Shown here: one piece after another, positions 55,723-63,120 of the stretch
Numbering within the stretch: position 1 is the stretch's first letter
Layout: each line of letters begins with the position of its first letter
Assembly: GCA_004356105.1 (NCBI GenBank)
Contig: SMYC01000045.1
Location: 1-64,000 of the forward strand
Reading direction: 5' to 3'
Source: Acidobacteriota bacterium
GTDB lineage: Bacteria > Acidobacteriota > Vicinamibacteria > Marinacidobacterales > SMYC01
DNA length: 64,000 nt
Notes under the pieces: generated by a model
Databases searched by the model: none
What the model saw: only the letters and a program-made list of their open reading frames with translations
Told to the model about the DNA's origin: nothing
Position numbers and translations under genes: made by a program

Positions 55723-56447
55723 TGGGGCGGCTCGGGGGAATGACGGCGGTCGTCACAGGGGCGGCCCGCGGGCTCGGCCGCGCGGTGGCACGTAGTTACG
55801 CCCGTGAGGGCGCCACGCTTTTTCTCTGCGACCGCATCCCCATCGAGGACCCGGCGCTCGAGGTCGCGAGGCAGTTCGACGTCGACCTGGGAGAGCGGGA
55901 AGCCTGCGCTCGTTTCGTGAACGACGTGCTTGCCGAGGCGGGCACGATCGACGTCCTTGTCAACAATGCCGCGATCCTGAAGATGAGCTCCTATGACGAG
56001 GTGACCGACGCGGTGTGGGACGAGACGATCGCGACCAACCTCACGGCGCCGTTTCTTCTGTGCCGCGGGTTCTTGCCGGCGATGCTCGAGGCGGGCGGCT
56101 CTATTATTAATGTATCGTCGCGCGCTGGCGTTCTCGGATTCGAGAAGGAAACCGCTTACTGCGCTTCGAAGTTCGGTATCGAAGGGTTGACGCGGGCGAT
56201 CGCGGCGGATCTCAAAGGAACGCAGGTGAGCATCAACTCGATCACGCCAGGTGTTCGCATCAAGCCGACGATGATGACCGACGATGAAGAGTCGGCGGTG
56301 CCGCTCGGCGCGCGGGTGTGGCAAGACGCGGACGCGATCGCGAACGCCTTCGTCTTGCTAGCCCTCGCCCGGGGCAACCCGACGGGAAAGCGCTTCGAGG
56401 CGGACAAGCTGAGCGAGGAGTGGGAACGTCAAGGATGGATAACATGA
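55722..56447 (+). CDS. Short-chain dehydrogenase/reductase (SDR)
   Basis: NAD(P) motif VVTGAARGLGRAVARSYARE (TGxxxGxG), IDVLVNNAAILK (NNAA), catalytic Ser in IINVSSRAGV and YCASK (YxxxK). 241 residues from GTG 55722. The C-terminal half is short, ending EADKLSEEWERQGWIT. It overlaps both neighbours by one and four bases, so it is fully coupled within the operon. Confidence 0.92.
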   Translation: MGRLGGMTAVVTGAARGLGRAVARSYAREGATLFLCDRIPIEDPALEVARQFDVDLGEREACARFVNDVLAEAGTIDVLVNNAAILKMSSYDEVTDAVWDETIATNLTAPFLLCRGFLPAMLEAGGSIINVSSRAGVLGFEKETAYCASKFGIEGLTRAIAADLKGTQVSINSITPGVRIKPTMMTDDEESAVPLGARVWQDADAIANAFVLLALARGNPTGKRFEADKLSEEWERQGWIT

Positions 56448-56896
56448 GTGATGCCATGAAACAGGCACTCGCATCGCGCGTCGAGGAGCTCCCGGAAACC
56501 GCGGGGCCTCTCGCCGTCGACGCCGTGCCCCTCGATATTCTCGAAGGTGTGCGAGACGCTCTTTTGTCGGGTGAGACCCACTACACGGACCGTCCGGGCA
56601 TGCGCGAGCTGCGAGAAAAAGTCGCGGCCACCCTCGGCCGCAGCGCGGATGAGATCATTATCACGACAGGCGATCGCGAAGCCCGCTTCGTCACTCGGCT
56701 CGCTTTCGGCGAAACGCCGCCCGACAATGCCATCGTCATCGGAAACTGGGACGACGTTCCCGGCCTCGCAAGCTTTCGCGTGGGTTACCTGGCCGCCCCG
56801 AAAGAAAAAGCGGCGAAGCTACGCTCTTGGAAACAGGCGCTCTCGATTTGCACGGCGGCGCCTTCGCAGCGCGCAGTCCTGGTGGCGCTCAAATGA
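56444..56896 (+). CDS. Mini-aminotransferase-like protein lacking the PLP lysine
   Basis: 150 residues resembling a fold-type I aminotransferase with the large middle removed. The N-terminal small-domain part is DILEGVRDALLSGETHYTDR, PGMRELREKVAATLG and EIIITTGDREARF. It jumps directly to the region around the PLP lysine (FRVGYLAAPKEKAAKLRSWK, CTAAPSQRAVLVAL). Where S-x-S-K-T would stand it has GNWDDVPGLAS, so the Schiff-base lysine is absent. ATGA overlap with the SDR, and 11 bases before the full aminotransferase. It is probably a pseudo-enzyme or regulatory subunit, but a decayed duplicate is possible. Confidence 0.75.
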   Translation: MSDAMKQALASRVEELPETAGPLAVDAVPLDILEGVRDALLSGETHYTDRPGMRELREKVAATLGRSADEIIITTGDREARFVTRLAFGETPPDNAIVIGNWDDVPGLASFRVGYLAAPKEKAAKLRSWKQALSICTAAPSQRAVLVALK

Positions 56897-56906
56897 GACC
56901 ACAAAT

Positions 56907-58025
56907 ATGAAGCCGGATGAAAAACGCTATACGTTGATGGAGCTTGCCGCGACGCTCGACGGCGTGATCTCCCTCGGCCGTGGCGATCCGGATCTCGACA
57001 CGCCGCCTCACATCATTCACGAAGCTCACCTGCGGATGGCGACGCCGCCAGCCGAGCTCGAAGTGCAAGGACTCGGTGAGCTCCGGGCCGCCATCGCGAA
57101 GCGTTACGCGAGCGAGAAATCTCTCGACTTTGATCCCGATAGCGAGATCCTAGTGACCAATGGCGCGCAAGAAGGATTGTTTCTTGCCGTCCTTGCGCTC
57201 TTGAACCCCGGCGAGCGCATTCTCGTCCCCGACCCGCGATACGGGTCTTATGACCAGGCCATCGCCACCGCGGGCGGAGAGATCGTCTCGCTCCCCACGG
57301 GCGACGGCTACGATTTCGGTCTGACAGCGGAAGCTGTCGAGAATGCCGACGGGAAGCTCTTGCTGCTCGTCAACCCGTCCAACCCAACCGGTGCTTTGAC
57401 ACCGGCCGCGCGGGTGCGTGAGATCTCGGCGGTCGCGAGGGATAAAGGCCTCATCGTGCTCTCGGACGAAGTCTACGAGAAGCTCACTTTCGACGAGGAA
57501 GTGCTATCGGTAGCGACCTGTGACGGCATGCGCGAGCGCACGGTGACGTTGTCGAGCATTTCGAAGACCTATGCGATGACGGGATTTCGCGTCGGCTACG
57601 TTATCGGCCCGCGACCATTCATCGAGGCCGCGACACGGCTAAAATCCGACATTTCAGGACCGACGGCGCTCTTCTCCCAATATGCGGCGCTCGCCGCCAT
57701 CGACGGCCCCCAAGAATCGGTCGAAGCCTTCCGACAGGTTTATGCGGGAAGGCTCGGCGTCATGTCGAAGGGCCTCGACGCGTTGAACATCCCTTACGGC
57801 AAACCGGGCGGCGGCTTCTTCCTTTGGGCCGACGTAGCGCGCTTCGGCGTGGACGCCGAGACGTTTTGTCGTCGCCTCCTAACGGAAGGGCGCGTTCTCA
57901 TGTTCCCGGGAACGGCGTTTGGCGCAAGATGGAAACACTTCGTCCGGATCTCGCTGCTTCAGCCCGAGGACCGGATCGCGGAAGCGCTCGGCAGGCTCGA
58001 AGCGTTCGTCGAGAGCCTCTCGTGA
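56907..58025 (+). CDS. PLP-dependent aminotransferase, class I/II
   Basis: Complete fold-type I enzyme of 372 residues. It has VNPSNPTGAL (Asn159), LIVLSDEVYEKLTF (Asp187, Tyr190), the lysine motif LSSISKTYAMTGFRVGYVIG (Lys220, Arg228) and a C-terminal GGGFFLWADVARFG. The substrate is not visible from the sequence. It lies directly behind the mini-aminotransferase and its stop overlaps the GHKL gene (GTGA), so the three are expressed together. Confidence 0.94.
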   Translation: MKPDEKRYTLMELAATLDGVISLGRGDPDLDTPPHIIHEAHLRMATPPAELEVQGLGELRAAIAKRYASEKSLDFDPDSEILVTNGAQEGLFLAVLALLNPGERILVPDPRYGSYDQAIATAGGEIVSLPTGDGYDFGLTAEAVENADGKLLLLVNPSNPTGALTPAARVREISAVARDKGLIVLSDEVYEKLTFDEEVLSVATCDGMRERTVTLSSISKTYAMTGFRVGYVIGPRPFIEAATRLKSDISGPTALFSQYAALAAIDGPQESVEAFRQVYAGRLGVMSKGLDALNIPYGKPGGGFFLWADVARFGVDAETFCRRLLTEGRVLMFPGTAFGARWKHFVRISLLQPEDRIAEALGRLEAFVESLS

Positions 58026-59920
58026 CGAGGAAGGCGCGCAAGAAAAAGAGTCTCGACGGCGACGTCGAGAAAGGGCGGGTGCGGGTTCACGACGCCTTCG
58101 AGCTCATCCGCTGGCTCGCGTTGAGTCAGCCCGACCCACGCAAGGCTTTGGCCGAGCTCGTCCAGAATAGCCTCGATGCTGGCGCTGGACACATCCGCAT
58201 TACCCGCCTACGCGAGAAGAAAGTACCTTGCCTAAAGATCTTCGACGACGGCGAAGGTGTCATCCCGGAGCTCCCGCGAAAGGAAGCGCTGCGCTACATC
58301 GCCACCCATATCGGCCATAGTCGCAAACGCGAACTGTCGCCGCGGCAGCGATACGAGCTCATGACGCAGGGCCAATACGGCATCGGGCTTCTCGGATTCT
58401 GGAGTCTTGGCGAGACGCTCGAGATCCGCTCGCACGTTCCCGGGCAAGAGCCGCATCGCCTCGTGTTTCACCGCGACCGGCCCCAGTTCGAGATCGGACC
58501 TCTGCGGGGTCGCCTCGATTTCGACGAGCGTTTCACGGAAGTGGTCGTCGTGAACCTTACCAAGGAAGCTTCCGCTGCCGTGGCCGCGCGTCGCGCCGCT
58601 GACTATCTAGCAGGAGAGCTCCGCGGCCAGCTTCTCGCGCGCAAGGTCGAAGTTGTCGTCGAAGACCGGATGGCGCGCGGACGTTCGCCGAAATCCTTAC
58701 GCGTGAGGCCGCCTCGATTTCTCGGCGAGCGGCTCGAAGGGCTCGGGCCAATGGACGTGCCCGGCTATCCTCACGCGCCCCTTCGGTTCGAGATCTACCT
58801 CGCTGGCAAAGACGGCGAAGACGTGCACCACGCGCCACTCGCGCTCTATTCGGCCGGGACGATGGTCGCCGAAAGCTTCGCCGAGCTCGCGGCGCTCGAG
58901 CTCGACCACGCGCCGTGGACGGATTCGAGCTTGACGGGGCTCGTGGATTTCTCGGAGCTTCGCGTCGCGCCCGGTAGCCGACGCGGCGTCATCCCCGACG
59001 AAGTCGCCCACGCCTTCGCCACTGCGCTCGCCGAAATCGAGCCGGTCTTGTCGAGCCTCGTCGAGACTAAAGAGCGCGAGCGCGCCGAGCAGCTCGACAA
59101 AACCGTGATCCGCGATCTGCGGCGTGCGTTTCGTGACTTTTACAAGACGCGGCCGAGCTACAGCATGCTCCCCACGGAGACGAAAGGAGAAGGCGCGCCA
59201 CAAGAGGGGGCTCCGGGCCTGCCAGTTCAGGACGGCGAGCTCGCGGACGCACCTTTCACCGAAGAGGAGAGAACATCGGCGCCGGCGCTTTTTCCGCCTG
59301 GTCCTCTCGCGTCGGTAGCCGTATCGCCACGGCGCCTCGTCATCGCCATCAATGAAGAGGCGACCGTGCGTGCCAAAGCACTCGATGCGGACGGAAAGAC
59401 GATTCCCGACGGCATCGAGCTCACGTGGGAGCTGTGGGGCCAGGTGGGTAATCTTCGTGAGCTGGATGACGTTCCGAGACGTGCCGTCCTCGTCGCGGGC
59501 GAATCGGTCAGCGAAGGTATCCTCTCGGTGCACGCCAAGCAGGCGAGCACGGAGAGCGAAGCCTCGGCCGCTGTACCTGTCGAAATCGTCACGGAGGTTG
59601 CGACGAGCTCGGACGAGGGCATTCCGGAGCCCGAGCTCGTCGATCAAGCCGGCGCCAAGTGGCGCTCACGGATTCTGGAAGGGCGCTGGCAAGTCAATAC
59701 GGGCCATCCGGACTACCGCGCGAACTCGACCCGGCCAGCGCTGAAGCTCCGCTATCTAGCGATGCTGTTCGCGAAAGAGATCGTCCTGCGCTCGACTCAA
59801 GACCCGAGGCTCGCGGAGCCGCTCGAGCAGATGGTCGAAGTGGCCGCTTACGCGGACCGCCAGCTCACAGAAAAGCCGCCCCGTGGGCCCCGTAGGCAAC
59901 GCAGCCGGAAGAAATCTTGA
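58022..59920 (+). CDS. GHKL-type ATPase with C-terminal Ig-like domain
   Basis: 632 residues from GTG 58022. The N-terminal ATP-binding fold is like MutL/Hsp90/MORC: N-box KALAELVQNSLDAGA (Glu45, Asn49), G1 LKIFDDGEGV (Asp75, Gly77, Gly79) and G2 GQYGIGLLGFWSLGE (117-131). A transducer-like middle region follows to about 370. Residues 420-523 read VAVSPRRLVIAINEEATVRA and ALDADGKTIPDGIELTWELW, the pattern of a bacterial Ig-like domain. A basic C-terminus ends the protein. No histidine-kinase phosphoacceptor motif was seen. It is the last gene of the deacylase-transporter-SDR-aminotransferase operon. Its role is unknown. Confidence 0.8.
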   Translation: MTRKARKKKSLDGDVEKGRVRVHDAFELIRWLALSQPDPRKALAELVQNSLDAGAGHIRITRLREKKVPCLKIFDDGEGVIPELPRKEALRYIATHIGHSRKRELSPRQRYELMTQGQYGIGLLGFWSLGETLEIRSHVPGQEPHRLVFHRDRPQFEIGPLRGRLDFDERFTEVVVVNLTKEASAAVAARRAADYLAGELRGQLLARKVEVVVEDRMARGRSPKSLRVRPPRFLGERLEGLGPMDVPGYPHAPLRFEIYLAGKDGEDVHHAPLALYSAGTMVAESFAELAALELDHAPWTDSSLTGLVDFSELRVAPGSRRGVIPDEVAHAFATALAEIEPVLSSLVETKERERAEQLDKTVIRDLRRAFRDFYKTRPSYSMLPTETKGEGAPQEGAPGLPVQDGELADAPFTEEERTSAPALFPPGPLASVAVSPRRLVIAINEEATVRAKALDADGKTIPDGIELTWELWGQVGNLRELDDVPRRAVLVAGESVSEGILSVHAKQASTESEASAAVPVEIVTEVATSSDEGIPEPELVDQAGAKWRSRILEGRWQVNTGHPDYRANSTRPALKLRYLAMLFAKEIVLRSTQDPRLAEPLEQMVEVAAYADRQLTEKPPRGPRRQRSRKKS

Positions 59921-59934
59921 GATCTCCTCTTAGT

Positions 59935-60585
59935 TCAAAGCCTTTGTAAAGACCCGTTCGAACGCAAGAGCCTCGTCACGATTGCGTTTTGCATCGATTT
60001 GCCGTGCAATCGGCGTCTTTGGGATCCTGTCGTGCACGACTTTTTTGATGTTCCGTGGCCCAGGCTCAAGGGAACTTGACAATAGGCACAGAACTTCCAT
60101 TCCCTGTCGCACTCTCGGCTGCAGGAGGGGCATGTCGAATCGTTGGCGAGACCGCAGTGCGGGCAGGCGACGAAGTCCATATGTGGCGCCGCAGCGCCCG
60201 CAAGGTACACCGTTGAAGCGGTCCGAAGAAACCACTCGGGTTACTTCTTCAATCGTCGTTTCTCCTTGGATGAGCTTGGTGCAGGCCTCCTGCAGCAAAG
60301 TCCGCATTCCCCCGTGCTCTGCGGCCTTTCGAATCTTGTCCTCTGATACGTTCCGATAGAGCAATTCTCGTATGGACGCTGTGATCTTTAGCTTTAGCAC
60401 CTCGAACACCCCCGGCGTCCCGAGTAACCCGTTCCGCTGCATCTGCTGCAACCCGCTCCCTTGAAAAGCTGCTTGCTCGATGCGAAGACGCTCTGGATAG
60501 CTGGATCTTTGACATCATTGTCATCGAGAAGCCGTTGAATCCAAGAGGACATCGTTGACACCTGAGGCCATAGAGGTCCCGACAT
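59935..60585 (-). pseudogene. C-terminal relic of a GspE/PilB-type ATPase with zinc-ribbon tail
   Basis: Frame one gives KQLFKGAGCSRCSGTGYSGR, the end of the GspE zinc motif. Frame two gives VFEVLKLKITASIRELLYRN and MRTLLQEACTKLIQGETTIE with EVTRVV, the usual GspE end. Frame three gives MDFVACPHCGLANDSTCPSC and SRECDREWKFCAYCQVPL, two zinc ribbons. Walker motifs are missing, so only the last ~150 residues survive, with two frameshifts. No other secretion genes are nearby. Confidence 0.7.
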
Positions 60586-60685
60586 AGTGTCCGCGCCCGT
60601 CGACGCCGTCTAGTATCACGTAGTCGGAACGCTTTCCCCATCTAGCGCTCATCACCACGCAGATGCCGCGGTGGTAAGCTTGGGG

Positions 60686-60925
60686 ATGCCCACGCATCCC
60701 GACGGAGAGAGTGCGATCCGCGACAGAGCCGAGGCCCTCGGCGTCGACTTCGATGCCCTAGTGGCCAACCTCAGGCTCTCCCCGGCCGAACGCATCGCAG
60801 AACTCGTGCGAATGAATCGCTTCCACCACGACATTCAGAGCCGGACCTTGTCACCGGAGTTGCGAGCGGCCTTGCAGGCTCAGGAGATCGAACGCGCCCG
60901 GGCAAGGCTCCGCGAGGCGGGATGA
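60686..60925 (+). CDS. Small helical partner protein of a nucleotidyltransferase
   Basis: 79 residues from ATG 60686 (a GTG at 60671 is possible). It contains VDFDALVANLRLSPAERIAE and LVRMNRFHHDIQSRTLSPEL and is mostly helical. Its stop overlaps the ATG of the nucleotidyltransferase gene (ATGA), so it probably binds the enzyme as antitoxin or DNA-binding partner. No family name can be given. Confidence 0.7.
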   Translation: MPTHPDGESAIRDRAEALGVDFDALVANLRLSPAERIAELVRMNRFHHDIQSRTLSPELRAALQAQEIERARARLREAG

Positions 60926-61452
60926 CGGCTCAGCGGAGCGACGACCTGCTCATCCTGTTACAGGATGCAGGCCTTGACTTCGTCGTCGTTGGCGGCGTGG
61001 CGGCCATCGCACACGGGTCAGCACGCAGCACCAAGGATTTGAACATCGTCGTGAAGTTCAACGAAGAGAGCCTCCAGATACTGGTGGACGCCCTCCGTCC
61101 GCACCGTCCGAAGCACCTCAGTCGGCCCGACCTTGGCGTCGTGAATCAGTCTGCTCAGGAGCTCAGCAGTCACCGCCTTCTCTTGCTCATCACCGACCTC
61201 GGGCGCCTCGATGTCCTCCGAGAGGTCTCCCCCATCGGCGGCCTTCAGAGCCTGGCCACTGTAGACATGGAACTCGTCGAAGGACGCTTCTTCCCGGTCA
61301 TCTCGCTCGATCAACTCATCCTGATCAAGTCTACGCTGACGCGCCCGAAGGACCGGGATGTCGAGACGGAGCTCCGGACGATTCGCAGCTTAGCTTGCGA
61401 AACGGCTTGGGAGACGAGTCCACGCCCAACTCCTAGCCCGGAGAATTCATGA
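60922..61452 (+). CDS. Nucleotidyltransferase-fold protein with a D-x-N active-site change
   Basis: FVVVGGVAAIAHGSARSTKD begins the nucleotidyltransferase fold. The metal pair, normally D-x-D, reads D-L-N here (TKDLNIVVKF). Later blocks are LITDLGRLDVLREVSPIGGL and FPVISLDQLILIKSTLTRPK, typical of AbiEii-like and DUF6036-like proteins. 176 residues. It is coupled to the small gene upstream. The missing Asp suggests reduced activity. Confidence 0.75.
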   Translation: MTAQRSDDLLILLQDAGLDFVVVGGVAAIAHGSARSTKDLNIVVKFNEESLQILVDALRPHRPKHLSRPDLGVVNQSAQELSSHRLLLLITDLGRLDVLREVSPIGGLQSLATVDMELVEGRFFPVISLDQLILIKSTLTRPKDRDVETELRTIRSLACETAWETSPRPTPSPENS

Positions 61453-61807
61453 GGGTGGCGCAGAGTAGCACCATCTCGCAACGGAACCTCTATATTCAAG
61501 GGATGATCGAGCGAGAGAAGATCGTGGGGCGCTCGGTCGGGATGATCGCGACGCTGGCTAGGCCTGACGCCCGGGCAAATCGACGCGACCGTGATCCGGC
61601 TGACGATCGGCATCCGAATCTATCTGCAGGCGGTCACTTTAAAGCCCTGACCGAGATCCCGCGCGCATGACGCACCGGTTCCCTCGGTCGCCATGCCGCC
61701 CTTTCCTTTCTCGCCGGTGAAATTCTCCGGAGATATCGAGCGCGTTCTCGCGCTCGAAACTCGCCAGAGGTTTCCCAGGTGGCTCCCTAGTCCGTTGTAG
61801 GGGCTAC
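61453..61807. other. Intergenic, no gene recognised
   Basis: The open frames here have no family resemblance. A short plus-strand stretch (LTPGQIDATVIRLTIGIRIY) looks protein-like but has no start and ends in a stop. Neighbours on both sides are damaged genes, so this is probably debris. Confidence 0.4.
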
Positions 61808-62392
61808 TCATTCTGTGGGCCTCACGGATATTCGACGACCCGTTTCCCGGTCGAAGAAGTAGAGTTTGTTGCCGTTGAATTTCAGACGTACCTGATCACC
61901 CGGCCGGACCGAGGTTCTCCCGCGCACTACGCTCACGATAGACGTCTCTCCCAAGCGGAGAACCACCTGGGTGTCCGCGCCGGTGGGCTCCACCACAACG
62001 ACGCTCGCGGCCGTGCCCGTATCTCCGGGCGCGATCTCGTGTGGCCGAACACAGCATATGACGGGCCCGACGTCGGGCGGGAGCGTCGGGCTCGGCTCCG
62101 CGATCGGAAACCCTCCGGTCGCCACGAAGACGCCGCCGTCGATAGAACCAGGAATCCTCCTTTGGGGCCCTTTGAGAACGCGTCGACGCTGGCCGCGCCA
62201 GAGTTTTCTTCGCTCCGAGAGACCAAAGCGGCAAGCGTCCACTACGAGCCGTATCCACAAGAGAATGCGACTCAAGCCACGGCTCTCTGCAAGCAGCGCG
62301 AGTGTGGTTTCTTCTATCTCCGCTCCGTTGCGTTGCCGGAACTCACCCGGGAGAAGGCGGAGCAGCCTCCGGCAAAGCTCGCGCTCACTCAC
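61808..62392 (-). pseudogene. Chimera: N-terminal ADOP-type permease leader fused to the C-terminus of a MalK/UgpC-type ABC ATPase
   Basis: Residues 1-70 (CRRLLRLLPGEFRQRNGAEI to FGLSERRKLWRGQRR) match the short N-terminal domain of ADOP/MacB-like permeases that follow PadR regulators. From about residue 72 (VLKGPQRRIPGSIDGGVFVA, PVICCVRPHEIAPGDTG, LKFNGNKLYFFDRETGRR) it is the TOBE-domain end of a sugar-type ABC ATPase. The two parts belong to unrelated families. The joint is at about 62180. It overlaps the PadR gene by four bases. Confidence 0.75.
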
Positions 62393-62739
62393 GTCACCTT
62401 CCGCAGGCGGGTCTGGGCAAGACGCGCCAACGCTTGGAGCCTGCCGGATTCATCGTGGAGGACGGCTCGCCCTTGACGCGTCAGTTGATAGTAGCGTCTC
62501 TTCTCGCTCTCCCCCGGCGGACGCGCTCGCGGGCCGAGCTCCTCGATGAGTCCGCTCACCACGAGCTTCTCGAGCGAACCGTAAAGCGTGACCGGCCATA
62601 GGCGCACGCTGCCATTTGTCTGCTCTTCCACATCTCTCAAAATGCCGAATCCGTGACGAGGGCCACCTGCCAGAGCCAGAAGGATATAGAAGGAGGATGG
62701 CTTCAGAGACGAAGCTTCACGGTGTTTCCCCATGGACAT
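62389..62739 (-). CDS. PadR-family transcriptional regulator
   Basis: LKPSSFYILLALAGGPRHGF and GILRDVEEQTNGSVRLWPVT, then LYGSLEKLVVSGLIEELG and RRYYQLTRQGRAVL, are the PadR winged-helix blocks. 116 residues. In Acidobacteriota such regulators typically precede ADOP-type permease genes, and here the downstream ORF starts with an ADOP leader. The gene lies inside the inverted segment. Confidence 0.92.
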   Translation of the reverse strand: MSMGKHREASSLKPSSFYILLALAGGPRHGFGILRDVEEQTNGSVRLWPVTLYGSLEKLVVSGLIEELGPRARPPGESEKRRYYQLTRQGRAVLHDESGRLQALARLAQTRLRKVT

Positions 62740-62743
62740 ATAA

Positions 62744-62758
62744 TGTATGTATCGTACA
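62744..62758. promoter_or_regulatory. Candidate PadR operator
   Basis: TGTATG-TAT-CGTACA is a near-perfect inverted repeat (5 of 6 positions) in the AT-rich stretch, five bases upstream of the PadR start codon. Its position suits autorepression. Confidence 0.5.
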
Positions 62759-62806
62759 AATCCATACTATATCTAGCCGAAGCACTGGGCTGTTAAGATT
62801 CGGCTC

Positions 62807-62877
62807 ATGGCAACCGAAGGGCAGATCGTGGGTTCAATCATGGGCCTTGCTGTAGGGGACGCGCTCGGCTATCCCGA
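62807..62877 (+). pseudogene. N-terminal stub of an ADP-ribosylglycohydrolase (DraG-like)
   Basis: [20 protein letters not shown] followed by GYP is the start motif of the DraG/ADP-ribosylglycohydrolase family (G-x-x-x-G-x-A-x-G-D-A-L-G-x-P). After 24 codons the sequence switches to a MalK-type ATPase in another frame. Confidence 0.6.
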
Positions 62878-63110
62878 ATCTCGACGCCAAGCTCAGGGCG
62901 CAACTGCGCGCCGAGATCAAAGAGCTTCACCAGCGGCTCGAGACCACGACGGTCTATGTCACTCACGACCAGATCGAGGCGATGACGATGGCGGATCGCA
63001 TCGTCGTCATGCGCGTCGGTAACATCGAGCAAATCGGGTCGCCCATGGATCTCTACGACGATCCGCGCAACCTGTTCGTGGCAGGATTCATCGGAAGCCC
63101 GACGATGAAT
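62878..63110 (+). pseudogene. Middle fragment of a MalK/UgpC-type ABC ATPase
   Basis: [40 protein letters not shown] and [20 protein letters not shown], then PTMN, are the D-loop, H-loop and following helices of the sugar ABC ATPases. The Walker A, signature and Walker B regions are missing. The piece ends exactly where the TOBE piece at 61808-62180 would continue (TMN then VLKG). Confidence 0.8.
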
Positions 63111-63120
63111 AGAACAAACG

